DNA of 64,000 nt, from contig CM042152.1 of the NCBI GenBank assembly GCA_023376005.1, positions 88,035,587 through 88,099,586 on the forward strand. Reading direction: 5' to 3'. Positions 9,616 to 19,755 of the stretch are shown piece by piece. Position 1 is the stretch's first letter; every line of letters begins with the position of its first letter. The notes under the pieces were generated by a model that saw nothing but the letters and a program-made list of their open reading frames with translations, was not told the origin of the DNA and searched no databases. Made by a program: the position numbers and the translations under genes. Source of the stretch: Doryteuthis pealeii (Eukaryota > Mollusca > Cephalopoda > Myopsida > Loliginidae).

Positions 9616-9952
9616 CAAGGAGAAAAAAAATACTAAAAATCAAGGAATTAACCGAATTTAATGACATTTTCAGTGGTGATATATTAATAAATAAACACTA
9701 TAAGGCACCAGTTATTTTATTTGAAAACTCTTACATTTTTTCAGGTCAATTAACTTTGAACCACGTTTCGTTGAGGCATAACACAGATTCACAAAATACG
9801 TGGTTCAAAGTTAATTGACCTGAAAAATGTAAAGGTTTTTAAATAAAATAACTGGTGCATTATATATTTATTCATTAATGTATCAACACTGAAAATTTCA
9901 TTAAATTCGGTTAACTCCTTGATTTTTAGAATTATTTCTTTCGGCAGGGTGA
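9616..9952. mobile_element. Palindromic MITE with long terminal inverted repeats
   Basis: The ends are TGTCACCCTGCC and its complement GGCAGGGTGACA, each next to TA (probable TA target duplication). The arms are about 150 bp: AATCAAGGAATTAACCGAAT pairs with ATTCGGTTAACTCCTTGATT, and TCAGGTCAATTAACTTTGAA pairs with TTCAAAGTTAATTGACCTGA. The loop is about 30 bp. The TA target suggests a Tc1/mariner-mobilised MITE, but no transposase is seen. Copy B: about 46000-46345; a truncated third copy lies at 59708-59948. Confidence 0.88.
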
Positions 9953-9955
9953 CAT

Positions 9956-10550
9956 AAGTCCCGAATTTAACCAGATTTTATTTTATTTTAATTCTATAAT
10001 CAATTAACATTATACTGGGATATCTGCATGAATCAATGAATCATTCAATGCCAGTTACTGGAGAAATTTCTATGCAAATGTGTTTATTGGCATCAAAATG
10101 TGTGTATATATTTTATCTAACTTTTTAACTTTGTAAATATTAATTTTCTTTTTTTTTTTTCTGCAACTCAGGTCAGAGAGTTTTCCTTGGTACTCAAGTA
10201 TCAAATAAGATGGTCGTGCAATTCACCCTGACCAATGAAATGCCATGAAGCATATTATATCATACCCCTAAAGGTCAAGCCTAGTATTAATCTCTCCCTA
10301 TTCCCAATGACCACCTCTGGTCATAAGAATCAATCTGGTAACTCAATACTTTCTGTCACATGATACTTCAAAAGCTAATGGGTATTCCTCAATTAACACC
10401 TCTTCCCATGTCTAACACTGCATCTTAATGATCTTAGGTCATGTAAAGAATCAATCTTTTATTCCCTTTTCTGGGATTTCTATATTCACTTCTTACCTAT
10501 CATCCTTATTTTTCTTTCTAATTTTCTTTTTTATTTCCTCTTTTATCTCA
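9956..10550. other. No feature seen
   Basis: Unique AT-rich DNA with a T-run at 10149-10160. The copy B equivalent is 46347-46943. Confidence 0.45.
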
Positions 10551-10552
10551 TA

Positions 10553-10953
10553 CTAGAAGTGGCTACCCGGCATCGCCTGAGTAGAAGTATGGTGGAGATA
10601 GTCTTGCAGCTCATTATTGTTGAATTGCAAGTTGAATACCCGCAGGATTCCCCACTAACAAAACTAGGTAAAAAATCTTTTTACCCCCCCCACAAAAAAA
10701 AACCTTATGTTGATGAAAAGAAAATTAATGTCTCCTATATAAAATTTTAAATGCAAAAAAAAAAAAGTTCATGCTGTTATCATTTTAATTATATTCACGA
10801 ATATAAATCAAATCTTCATTATTTTTACTCAAAAACCAAGCCCTGGTGATATTTAATGTGTATATATATTTACTTTGTCGTTAATTGTTTTATTTTCAAA
10901 GTTTCCTCCTGACATACATACATACAGACAACTGTCCTTTATATATGTTTAGA
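10553..10953 (-). mobile_element. Non-autonomous Helitron, family H2
   Basis: On the minus strand it starts A|TCTAAACATATATAAAGGAC and ends CTAG|T. Just before CTAG is an imperfect hairpin (CTACTCAGGCGATGCCGGGTAG-type, 22 nt including loop). A 5' TC, a 3' CTRR preceded by a hairpin, and insertion between A and T are the Helitron hallmarks. There is no Rep/helicase ORF, so it needs a partner. The inside matches the H2 element at 22810-23531 (CACCAGGGCTTGGTTTTTGA). Copy B: 46946-47352. Confidence 0.85.
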
Positions 10954-10961
10954 TATCTATA

Positions 10962-11056
10962 GCACGCCAGACTGGCAAATCATGACTAGTGAGTTTGAGT
11001 CTCACTGGGTGCTCCATACATTCGGCCTTGTGCCACATCTAAGCTTAGTAAATAAC
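10962..11056 (+). repeat. tRNA-like SINE fragment
   Basis: It contains a B-box-like GAGTTTGAGTCTC and the context TCACTGGGTGCTCC … CTTGTGCCACATC, similar to the heads near 17565 and 4230, ending GTAAATAACTATA. Copy B: 47362-47456. Confidence 0.5.
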
Positions 11057-11162
11057 TATAACCAAATGGTATCTCTTTTCTCTTATTAATCATTTATCTT
11101 TTCATCTACAATACAACTTTCTTCTGACCTGCTTTGTTTGATTATCCTCTTCCTAATTAAAG

Positions 11163-11396
11163 TCATCAGAGCGGCCTAATGTCGGTATCAGCCAGACAGC
11201 GAGGGAGTCTATCCCTTTTCACTAGCACTAGACAAGGAGAATTATTTTTAGCATCTGAGATGGAGTGCCACACCTACCATCAGCTCCTCACTTTACCGTA
11301 CAGATCCCTGTGCTACTCATACACTGATTTGGCGAGGGCTGGTTCGAACCAGGAACCTAGCCCAACGCTCTACCAACTGAGCTAAACCGGCCCTTC
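11163..11396 (-). repeat. tRNA-derived SINE, family S1
   Basis: The minus-strand head GGGCCGGTTTAGCTCAGTTG keeps a good A box; the B box GGTTCGAACC is slightly altered in this copy and reads GGTTCGATACC in copy B. The body and 3' end (GACATTAGGCCGCTCTGATG) are complete. Copy B: 47562-47796. Confidence 0.9.
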
Positions 11397-11890
11397 TTTT
11401 CCAATTTTTCTCTTCTCTCTCTTCTTACTCTTTCTATCTTTTTTCCATGTCTTTTTCCCGCCTTTTCCTCTAATTTTTCTCTTTCCACCGTTTCCTTCTT
11501 TCTCTACTTTTTTCTTTTCCCTTTCTTTTTTCTTACGTTCTTCTTTCTTTTTTCTTACTTACTTTACACTTGTCTTTTCTCCCTCTATTTTCACTTTCCC
11601 TCTTCTTCTCTCTTTCTACTTTTCGCCTCTTCTTTTCTTCCTTTTGTTCTTTCCTACCTTTTCATTTTACCCTTTATTCTTTCTTCTCTATCAACTTTCT
11701 TTCCTCCTCTTCTTTTTTCCATTTTTCCACTTTTCCTGTCTTTCTATTTTTCTCACTTTACCCTTTTCTTCTTTTCTTTTCTCTTTTTCTGTTTTTGTTT
11801 CTTTTTTTCTTCCCTCTTTCTCCGCTTTCTTTATTCTCTCTCTCAACTCTTTCTCCCATCCCTTCAACCACTTTATCCTCTTTGTTCCTT
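11397..11890. repeat. ~490-bp polypyrimidine tract
   Basis: Almost pure C/T on the plus strand, with purines only sporadic and no fixed unit length. It begins right at the tRNA-head end of the S1 SINE. The Phe/Ser/Leu-rich plus-strand frames are compositional. Copy B: 47797-48297. Such tracts can form triplex (H-)DNA. Confidence 0.9.
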
Positions 11891-11899
11891 AAGTAACAA

Positions 11900-12250
11900 G
11901 TAAACTCAAACTATTTCACCAATACAATACAGCCATTTCCTCAAGTGAGTTAAAAAGGTAAAGGTAACAAAACAATCTTATCATTTTCATTTCACCGTTC
12001 AATATCAGAAAATAAATTCTTTCTTTTCCATTCAAATAATTCATTAAATTGAATGAAATGATTATAACTTGGCCCATTATAAATGTTTATTCAACACAGC
12101 AGGCCTATTGGGAGAATTGAAACTCTTTTATGCAAATGATAGCAATTAATAAAAGACTGGTAATACAAGATAATAGATTCCTATTAAAAACATCAGACAG
12201 CAACACTTAAGATTTTATAATTCAGTATCTGATACAAAGAGAAAATTATT
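11900..12250. other. No feature seen
   Basis: Unique AT-rich sequence, also at 48300-48665 in copy B with scattered single-base differences. Confidence 0.45.
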
Positions 12251-12262
12251 TGTTGTTTTTTG

Positions 12263-12548
12263 TTTTACGGCATATCAACCTCAAGTGGGTCATTTAATGC
12301 CGATAAAGTTTTGAAATAAATCAATTCTTAATGGATAATACAACTTTTTTAATAAATACATTTTTCTATTTAACCCATAGATGGGACCTAACAGGTACTA
12401 CCACTCCGGGTCAGAGTGGACCAGGGAGCAATGGTGATGAAGGGGTGCTCCACATTCCCCAAACCTCCAAAAACTGGAACCTCACCATCAGATAGAGTTT
12501 AATGTTATTCCAGGACATGTAGACCGCAGCCACCACCTTCTAGTATCC
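12263..12548 (-). repeat. SINE family S6
   Basis: It opens with the shared tail (CGGCATATCAACC … GGGTCATTTAATGCCG) and the shared centre (TATTTAACCCATAGATGGGA), then has its own half: GGTACTACCACTCCGGGTCA, GAGTGGACCAGGGAGCAATG, GAACCTCACCATCAGATAGA, CAGCCACC…CTTCTAGTAT. Related copies lie at 30890-31172 and 34778-34982; a tail-only copy in the opposite sense is at 31938-32075. Copy B: 48678-48962. Confidence 0.7.
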
Positions 12549-12559
12549 ATATGATAAAA

Positions 12560-13060
12560 GGGGTGGGGCTTGCCATAAGGGCAATAGGGTTTTGGGAAAA
12601 TTATTTGTATGTAGATGTTGAAGAATAAGCACATGACTTTATTAAAGTTAAATAAAAAAAACAGTCTTGGTACCAGGCTGGACGAATCATGGAAAACCTT
12701 TAATACAGAGTGAGTCAAAGTTTTGCAATATTTATTAGTTTGCAGCATGTATACCATGTGACCAAAGCAGTTCACAGATATCCTGATAGGGATGTGTCCT
12801 GCATCCCGACGCAGTAAAATCGTATCCATGCATCCCAGTGTCTTTCTTTTTTCTTTCCTCATCATTTAAAGAATACTGTAAATACATTTCAATAGTTTTT
12901 CTTAGAAATGAATTACACAGGATAGGTTATAAGGTAGGAGTTAGACGGCTTTAGTTGTTTCCCCAGATCATAAATAAAAACCCTGCAATCTATTAAGAAA
13001 CTTTAGTTGGGACCCATAAATTTTCCTGGGGACTCATTCAAAGCAAATATAGAAGTAGAA
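12560..13060. other. No feature seen
   Basis: Unique sequence. A minus-strand frame of about 125 codons overlaps the S6 element and is disrupted in copy B by frameshifts, so it is not treated as a gene. Confidence 0.45.
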
Positions 13061-13750
13061 ACATGATACTCACCATCGTGAAGAATAAGTTCCAATTACG
13101 TCGAACTGGGAAGAAGGTAGCAATGCGATTGTAATTTAATACAACTCGAAATGCGACAAAGTCCACTGCAAAATGACCAAGTATATATAAGACTCACAAG
13201 TGTCATGCAGATCAACAGTCAAGCAACCAATCAGAACTCAAGGAATGGAATGACCAAATCACCCTGATTCATGAATGGATCATTCTTGATTCCTATTTAT
13301 ACCAGCTGTCTTGGACACTGTTAAAAAGTTCTACTTAGCTGCTGTTATTAAACCAACAGTAGCTAACTGACTTCAATAATATGTATGTTCCAGGATGCAC
13401 TAAATTAAAAAAACTATCAGCATCACCGAGTTCAATCTGTGGTTAGTGATATCATGATAGTTGGTGACTGGCTTCATTCAATGTGTGATTTAAAAGCTAG
13501 ACAGATTAACATGCAACATAGTCTAATTTGGGAACTTATGCTTTACTGTTGGCGTTTTTTTGGATATAAGGCGTGTGGTAAATGGTTACTTTTACTTATA
13601 GACTCGCCGAATAAGCACGTGACCTGGGAAGGAGTCCTATTGTCCAATCACTGGCAATATTCTGCTCCTGATATGATTATTTATACTGACCTTTTTCTGG
13701 CCATACTAATCATTACTACTTGGATCTTCTTGGACGACGGAACGTAATAT
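13060..13750 (+). promoter_or_regulatory. Two promoter-like CCAATCA + TATTTATA modules (tentative)
   Basis: CCAATCA at about 13228 is followed 70-80 bases later by CCTATTTATACC. The combination recurs with CCAATCA at about 13648 and GATTATTTATACTGACC about 25 bases further on. The second half (about 13382-13750) looks identical between copies A and B. A 102-codon plus-strand frame (13439-13747) lies here with no recognisable domain. It could be a decayed LTR-type promoter, a host promoter or coincidence. Copy B: 49490-50176. Confidence 0.25.
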
Positions 13751-13758
13751 TATATCGT

Positions 13759-14037
13759 GGGACTTATTGACTTACCAAAGGATACTATATCACAGGACTT
13801 ATTACTTACCAAGGTACTATGTCACAGGACTTATCACTTCAAAGGATACTATGTCACAGGACTTATTCACTTACCAAAGGATACTATGTCACAGGACTTA
13901 TTCACTTACCAAAGGATTCTATATCAAGGACTTATTCACTTACCAAAGGATTCTATATCAAGGACTTATTTCACTTACCAAAGGATTCTTATACAGAGTT
14001 ATTCACTTACCAAAGGATTCTATAACTCTGGACTTAC
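13759..14037 (+). repeat. 35-bp minisatellite
   Basis: The unit begins GGACTTATTCACTTACCAAA and continues GGATACTATGTCACA. There are about eight copies here, several with deletions. The array ends in (CTTA)n. Copy B (50186-50495) has nine cleaner units of almost constant 35 bp. Frames through it are artefacts. Confidence 0.93.
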
Positions 14038-14059
14038 TTACTTACTTACTTATTTACTT

Positions 14060-15330
14060 TAAGTTCTTTTTACAACTGGCCAATGATGGCAGCCATATAC
14101 TTAACAAAACTAAGCCATAATGCTGTAGAAACAACCAAAAACATGTGTTGTGTTAAAGGTGATGGTGCAGTTGAATGCAGAGTACAGTAACCAGAAGGTT
14201 CAAGAAATTTCACTTGAGTTGTGAGAAACTCACTGATCAGGCAAGGTCAAGTAGAACTGAAACTGTGGATTGTAAAGTCATGCTCCAAGCCATAGAGGCT
14301 AATTCGTTGAGTAACATTTGGAGAGTATCAGGCGAGTTTAACATCTCACAGTACAATATGTTTTGTCACTTTCACAACTTCAGCAAAAACATCTGGAGCT
14401 GCCAAATTGTGCCTCACATTACCAAAATATTGCAAAAGTTTTGACTCACCCCTAATATTAACAAAAATTCTGAACAGTAGAAAAGTGGAATGAAGATTTA
14501 AAAAAAGAATGAAGTAGTACAATTAAACTTGGTGGATTTTTTCTTTTTAATTCCCAGAAAATGAGAAAAGCAAGATCAATTAGAATAATGAATTTTCTAC
14601 TGAACAAAATAGATTATTGGTACAAATATGAATAAACAAGCTAGTCTTGTAAAAAAATTCTGATAATCATTGCATTGAAATGGGTTAATATTCAACAAAT
14701 TTAACAATAAAAATTTTAGTTTTTATTTTTCTGTTTTTTTGGTTGATTTCTTTCACAAATTAACATTTAAAAAAAAAAAAAGAGCAGAAAAAAAAAAAAG
14801 GGTGTAAATTTTCATTCTGCCAATTTTTTTCTCTTCATGATTGGAGTTGTCATCACATGTGAAAATTATCAACCACTGAAATGATTTACAGATTTGGCCA
14901 AGACTGAAGAGAAATTAATTTCAGCGTACTTCATGCAAGCACACATTTCTTTTACAAAGATGCAGACAAAGTGACTGAATGAAAAGAAACCAATAATGAA
15001 AAAAAATGAAAAAAAAAATAAATTCAATGATATACAAAATGTGTTCCACATAAATAAGATAGTAGATAGATTATAAAATGAAAAAGGTAAAAGATCATTT
15101 TAAAATTATTCTTCTGTGAAAAGATGGTGGCGAGGACAGGTAATTAAATGTTAAATTTTCTTAAATGCAGACAATCTAGCACTCTATGGATGCCAGGGTT
15201 CGACAGAATTGTTAACTATATCAATTCAGCATTGTTGAATATAAAATCTGAAGTAGATATTTATTTTTTTTAATTCAATGAACCATTATCATTAACAATT
15301 ATTAAGATAAATATCTGAAACTATTATTTC
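14060..15330. other. No feature seen
   Basis: Unique AT-rich DNA with A-runs. A frame at 14175-14444 (and 50585-50878) is preserved in both copies, but preservation between near-identical copies says nothing about coding, and I see no domain in it. Confidence 0.45.
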
Positions 15331-15334
15331 AGGG

Positions 15335-15441
15335 GAGTCTCATGGTCTAGTGTGGGATATTCTGGACTGTGCCAACGTAGTGAGTTCTAACTCCACTCGC
15401 ACTATTACTTGGGAAGGGTATGAACCCTTTATCCCTCCAGT
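15335..15441 (+). repeat. Head half of an S3-type SINE interrupted by an insertion
   Basis: The tRNA-like head (ATGGTCTAGTGTGGGATATT; B-box-like GAGTTCTAACTCC) is followed by GGAAGGGTATGAACCCTTTA and TCCCTCCAG. The SINE then breaks off and resumes at 16024. Copy B: 51791-51902. Confidence 0.7.
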
Positions 15442-16023
15442 ATCAGAAAAATTATAGTTGAATTATTCCCCTGCGCTAGAAGGTGAATTGCCAATATATG
15501 ATATTGCACCAAATTTAAACCCCAGGACGAAGGCACTTATCAAGGGGCCTTTCACCGGGCGATATGAGATTTTCAAGTGCTCCCTATCAACTGCGAGTAG
15601 AGTTATCTTCTCGCTGTGTTGTTGCGTTTGTTTCCACTAGGGCCCTCTGGTATTTAAGCGCTTGTTTGAACTTGTCTTCCTCTTTTAGCTGGATCTTCTC
15701 ACGAATGATAAGGGCTAGAGTCTATCTAACCCTTCTCGGTGGGGCTTTTGCTCCCCCCCTTACATTATTGTAAGTCCTTTATACAGCATGGACTCCTTTA
15801 GTTCCATGTCTGTAACATTTTATTTTACGTACTTTGGGTATCTTGTTTATACTAAATATTGTATATGTATTTACATGTTTATTTTCCTGTACTTTATGTA
15901 TCTTATAGTTTCCATGTGCTGTTATATATATATTATGTTTGTTCACATCATGTCGGAATTGTATGTTCATTAATTAACTTTGAATCTTCTTACAGCCCCA
16001 AATCTAACTTTGTTTTCTCACAC
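15442..16023 (+). mobile_element. LTR-like insertion (solo LTR?), deleted copy
   Basis: This segment splits an S3-type SINE and is flanked by CCAGT (15437-15441 and 16024-16028). It contains CTGGTATTTAAGCGC (TATA-like) and a downstream AT-rich part. Relative to copy B (51903-52694) it lacks ~190 bp after CAACTGCGAGTAGA. The two break edges resemble each other (AGAGTTATCTTCT versus AGAATTGTATTCT), which suggests deletion between short direct repeats. No coding region is present; its ends do not show a clean TG…CA, so the class is uncertain. Confidence 0.5.
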
Positions 16024-16110
16024 CCAGTGATGGGTTAAATAGTACCTAAACTGTTTTCTAACAAGGATGGCTTTGGCATTAAATAACCACGATGGTTGAT
16101 ATGCGCATGA
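16024..16110 (+). repeat. Tail half of the interrupted S3-type SINE
   Basis: It resumes with CCAGTGATGGGTTAAATAGT, then AAGGATGGCTTTGGCATTAA and GATGGTTGATATGC, the S3 tail in plus sense. Copy B: 52695-52795. Confidence 0.75.
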
Positions 16111-16171
16111 AACAAGAAACCAAATCAATTGTTTCAAACCACTTTTTTCTATTTTGTTTGTATGTATTTAC

Positions 16172-16390
16172 TAAATCCTTTGCATGAGCAGGATGTGACA
16201 CAGGTAAATTTTAAAGCAGAGTTTAACATGTTTTCCTTTCTTAGCCATTGTAACACCAAGGTTAAAACCAGTTTGACTACTATTACCCATAGCTGGAGGG
16301 AAATAGTTGAATGCATACTTCCCAAGCATATAAGCGCTGTATGAAATGCAACCAGCCGCATCCAGGATTGAACTTGTGTTGCCATGTATT
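16172..16390 (-). repeat. S2 SINE
   Basis: The minus strand shows a head-side GGATGCGGCTGGTTGCATTT, the centre CCTCCAGCTATGGGTAAT and the 3' end CTGTGTCACATCCTGCTCAT. Single-base losses versus copy B (52846-53085) are frequent. Confidence 0.72.
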
Positions 16391-16647
16391 TCATACAAAA
16401 AACATATTACAACAAGTGCCTCTTATTTTTTTTTTGTAGTTCTCCAAATTTCATCAGTTGAAATGACATGAATCATGTATTTAAAATATTTTAATGGCAT
16501 TCTTTATTCTTGAAAGGGATAATTAAAAAAGGCAGAAAGAAGCAACACTGATAAAATATTTAATAGAAAAAAAAAAAAAAACTCGAATTACTCAGACTTG
16601 ATAAGTACAATGGTACACATCGTTTATACATAAGTAACATAAGCAAG

Positions 16648-16882
16648 GTCCATTTTAGCTCAGTTGGTAGAGCATCCGATAGAAACACAAGGTTCTTGGT
16701 TCGATACTGGCCCTTGCCAACTCAGTGTATGAGTAGCAACAGGGATCTGTGCGGTAAAGTGAAAATGATGCTAGGTGTAGTGCTCTGCCTAGATGCTAAA
16801 ACAATCTCTTGTCTAGTGTCTAGTGAAAAGAGGGATAGACTCCTCGCTGTTGGTTGATACAACAATAGGCCACTCGGACAAC
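16648..16882 (+). repeat. tRNA-derived SINE, family S1
   Basis: A box TTTAGCTCAGTTGGTAGAGC and B box GGTTCGATACT are both present, followed by the S1 body (GGGATCTGTGCGGTAAAGTG) to CAATAGGCCACTCGGACAAC. Copy B (53342-53582) is cleaner in the body but has TTTATCTCAGCTGG in the A box. Confidence 0.88.
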
Positions 16883-17106
16883 TTTACTTATTTAATTTAA
16901 TTACTACTTACAATGGTGAAAGATCCTCACATTATGAGCAGAGAGGTGCAATCTAATCTTAAACTTTTATGTCCATTCATTGACATTGATGACGATCATT
17001 ACCTAAGCTGAAGCTTAGCAAATAACTAAGAAGACAAGACCCGTATCAGCTCTCCCACTCAGGAAGGGTATCATCCTCCTTTGTCACCAATCAAAGCTAA
17101 AAACAG

Positions 17107-17256
17107 TTCATCAACTGATGCACTATCTGGTCAGATGCCAATTTTGACCGGGAAATTGGCAGTAGACTGGCAAAAGGAAACAGTATGTTTGCAAGACTAC
17201 AAAAAGTCTGGAACAACAGGCACCTGAAGAATGACACAAAAATAAGCATGTACTGA
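17107..17256 (+). pseudogene. LINE reverse-transcriptase fragment (C-terminal third)
   Basis: The frame reads SDANFDREIGSRLAKGNS then MFARLQKVWNNRHLKNDTK, then ISMY and stop. This matches the segment of non-LTR retrotransposon ORFs of the form S-D-x-x-x-D-x-E-I-x-x-R-[IL]-x-K-A … F-x-R-L … VW-x-x-x-x-L-x-x-x-T-K. A one-base change at the 5' edge shifts frame in this copy; copy B (53812-53963) reads through. Family members continue with a Y-R-A-C/LLYG segment; here a stop follows Y. It is a dead fragment, with no start or flanking RT motif. Confidence 0.8.
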
Positions 17257-17259
17257 ACT

Positions 17260-17560
17260 GCCCCTCATGGTGAGTGTGCAGTGGCTTCGGCCTGGATCTT
17301 TAACAGTTAATAGCATTGATCACAGGCCAACCACCTACACCTGCTTGATTTAAAGGGACAGGCTGGGTTTATTGCCCGTACCTGAGGCGCTCCCCTTTAA
17401 GGGGGAATGCTGAAGGGATCAAACACAATTTTTCATCTGCCACCCATGAGCTTCAGTTTGTGAAGTGGCCATGTTAATAGGGCTTGTGCCTACCCATACA
17501 AACTGGGGTATGAGATAAATAAGTACTGACTATCATACTGGTCACACTACTATGGACATC
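17260..17560. other. No gene; unclassified repeat-like DNA
   Basis: It is GC-richer than its surroundings, with a CCCTTTAAGGGGGAA palindrome-like motif. It may be 3' sequence of the LINE just upstream. Copy B: 53964-54265. Confidence 0.35.
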
Positions 17561-17562
17561 CT

Positions 17563-17690
17563 ATTATGGTGTAATGGCTTGAACAGGTTCTATAGATCCA
17601 TTACTACTGAATAGCGAGTTCAGTCCTCACTGGGTCCCCTATTGCTAATCTGTGTCCATCTACCCATGATGATAGGTTGGGTAAATACCA
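17563..17690 (+). repeat. tRNA-headed S2-like SINE
   Basis: The head TTATGGTGTAATGGCTTGAA and the B-box-like CGAGTTCAGTCCTC lead straight to an S2-type end (CATGATGATAGGTTGGGTAAATACC). The clearer copy is 54270-54404, with GTGTCACATCCTGCCCATGA. Confidence 0.65.
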
Positions 17691-18182
17691 TTGACCACAC
17701 ATGTTATGCCACCATTGTGGGCCACATGGGGTTAAACACATATATATGCAAACACCATAACTATAACACATTTTATATTATATATATAATATATTATATT
17801 ATAACACACACACATGCACACACAAATGATGCATCGTTGGAATCTATGAATGTTATTTGTATATATGCACCACAATTGTTTGAATTATGAATGTGTATAT
17901 AGTTGCCAACATCAGTAGTGGCATTGTGAAGCACACACATATATGAACACACATGTTGAATATATAATTCGTATATATATAATAACACACAATTGTTAAA
18001 ATCTATGAATGTCTATATATATGCCACATCTGTGGTGGATTTGGTGTAAACGAGTAACTAACACACATTATACACATGTTGATATTATATATATATATAT
18101 ATATATAACACAACAAATGTTAATCTATGAATGATATTTGTATATATCACACACACATTGTTGAATTATGAATGTGTAATAA

Positions 18183-18215
<33 letters not shown>

Positions 18216-18234
18216 CATATGTATGGATTATATA
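17690..18234. repeat. Composite tandem repeat rich in TA, CA and a TGAATCTATGAATGT motif
   Basis: Units combine TTGAATCTATGAATGT, CACACACATATA and a short palindrome GCCACCATCTGTGGTGGC. Copy A is badly eroded by indels; copy B (54404-54962) shows the structure clearly. Confidence 0.75.
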
Positions 18235-18824
18235 TCTTATTATGGAGAAGACTGCATTTTTTCAGTCTGTAACGAACTATTAACTACTCAAAGTCACAAT
18301 TCTTTAATATTTAACGGTCAAAATTCTCATGATTCATTCTTTTAAACTCAGTATATAAATTGTTTAACATTATAATCTGTTGGACATTTACGTATAATAA
18401 CATGCTAGTTGTATTTATATATACACAAAATAGCGGTTTGCAGTTTTGAACGGGAAGGCTAATTTGCATGTTGATATTTAAAATTTTATTTAATAATATG
18501 TGTTGGTATTGATTTCTAATTGTTTTGGTTTTTTAAGATATAAACAAAAATCTCGTGATAAATCTTAAATAGTTTATTTACAAGAATAATGTTATTATCT
18601 TTACTTTCCTAATTTTAACTAAATAGTTAAATAAGTAAAATTTAGCAATGAAAAGAGTAATGGAAAATGTGGAAAGTTGTTCAAATTTCTATTTTTCTAT
18701 TATACCCCACTATGTTTCAAATCTTTTTATGCTCTTCTAGTCAGTTTCATTATGCTTTCAATTTAATTGATATTTTATAATATTAAACTTAAATACTTTG
18801 CACCGGGGTGCATATATTTGCTAG
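18235..18824 (+). mobile_element. Non-autonomous Helitron, family H1
   Basis: Starts A|TCTTATTATGGAGA and ends GCACCGGGGTGCATATATTTG-CTAG|T. The hairpin GCACC…GGTGC stands nine bases before CTAG. It has lost bases relative to copy B (54963-55597) and to the minus-strand relative at 27428-28033. No ORF. Confidence 0.85.
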
Positions 18825-18829
18825 TTTAA

Positions 18830-19719
18830 CTATGTAAATAAAAGTTAGTTAAAATGTCTAGGCCATTGATTTTCATCTTATTAATAAATGCACACATTTT
18901 GAATCTAGATGATAATTCACAGTGAATTAAGTGCAATGTCAATGAATGAAAAGAGATATATTGGGAAATATTTATTAGAAAGAATTAATGCAGTATTTAT
19001 TCATAGAGTGCACACTTATTGCATCCCTGTATATATATTATATATGTAAAAAAAGTCTTAGCAAGTACTGATAAATATTAAATACTTTATTAGAATTCTG
19101 AGTTCTTTATCCTTAGGATATATAATTTTTTTTAATTCTTGTTTTTTTTTGGGGGGTGAGGGGGGTATGAATCATGGAAAAGTGAGTTAAAAAAAGCTTT
19201 AGCTTTAGAAAAGAAATGTTCATGTTCACAAAACTGACCACATCTTGCATGAACCAATATTGTCAGGATCTTGAAACACTTTCATTCTTGGCTATTAGAT
19301 ATTTTTCACCCTTACCCACTAACCAGTCCCACATCTTATTATATAACTGGGGGCAATAAGAGTACCTTCTAACAAAGGAGTTATGGAAATAAACAGTCAG
19401 ACATTTTTTTTTTATATTAATCCCTTATATATGTTCCAAGGTAAACAAAAAAAAGAAAAGAAGAGAGAGGAGGAAGGTGGAGTGCGGGGGGGTATCAGGT
19501 AATGAACTCAAGAAATCTAAAGAATTGTCTTTGGGCAAAAAGACATCACACCCCCGGGGAAAATAAAATTTATAAAATGTTAGAAAAATTGTTGTTGGAA
19601 GGTTGATTTTTTTTTTATTAAAAGAAATTCCCTTATCCATACAAGTAAATAAGAATAACTTTCATTAAAACAAGGCAATGGAATTCTAATTCAAAATAAG
19701 TTTAGTAAAGATTTTAAGC

Positions 19720-19755
<36 letters not shown>

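Noticed and set aside
11570..11896. Phe/Ser/Leu-rich frames resembling membrane proteins
   Set aside because: Composition follows directly from the polypyrimidine tract; the copy B frame differs by several shifts.
12488..12865. 125-codon minus-strand frame
   Set aside because: Overlaps an S6 SINE and is broken by frameshifts in copy B.
13439..13747. 102-codon frame conserved in copy B (49865-50173)
   Set aside because: No domain; conservation between recent copies or alleles is not evidence of selection.
13757..14062. Three overlapping open frames of about 70-117 codons with repeated words such as GLIHLPKD
   Set aside because: They arise from the 35-bp minisatellite read in successive frames as units shift.
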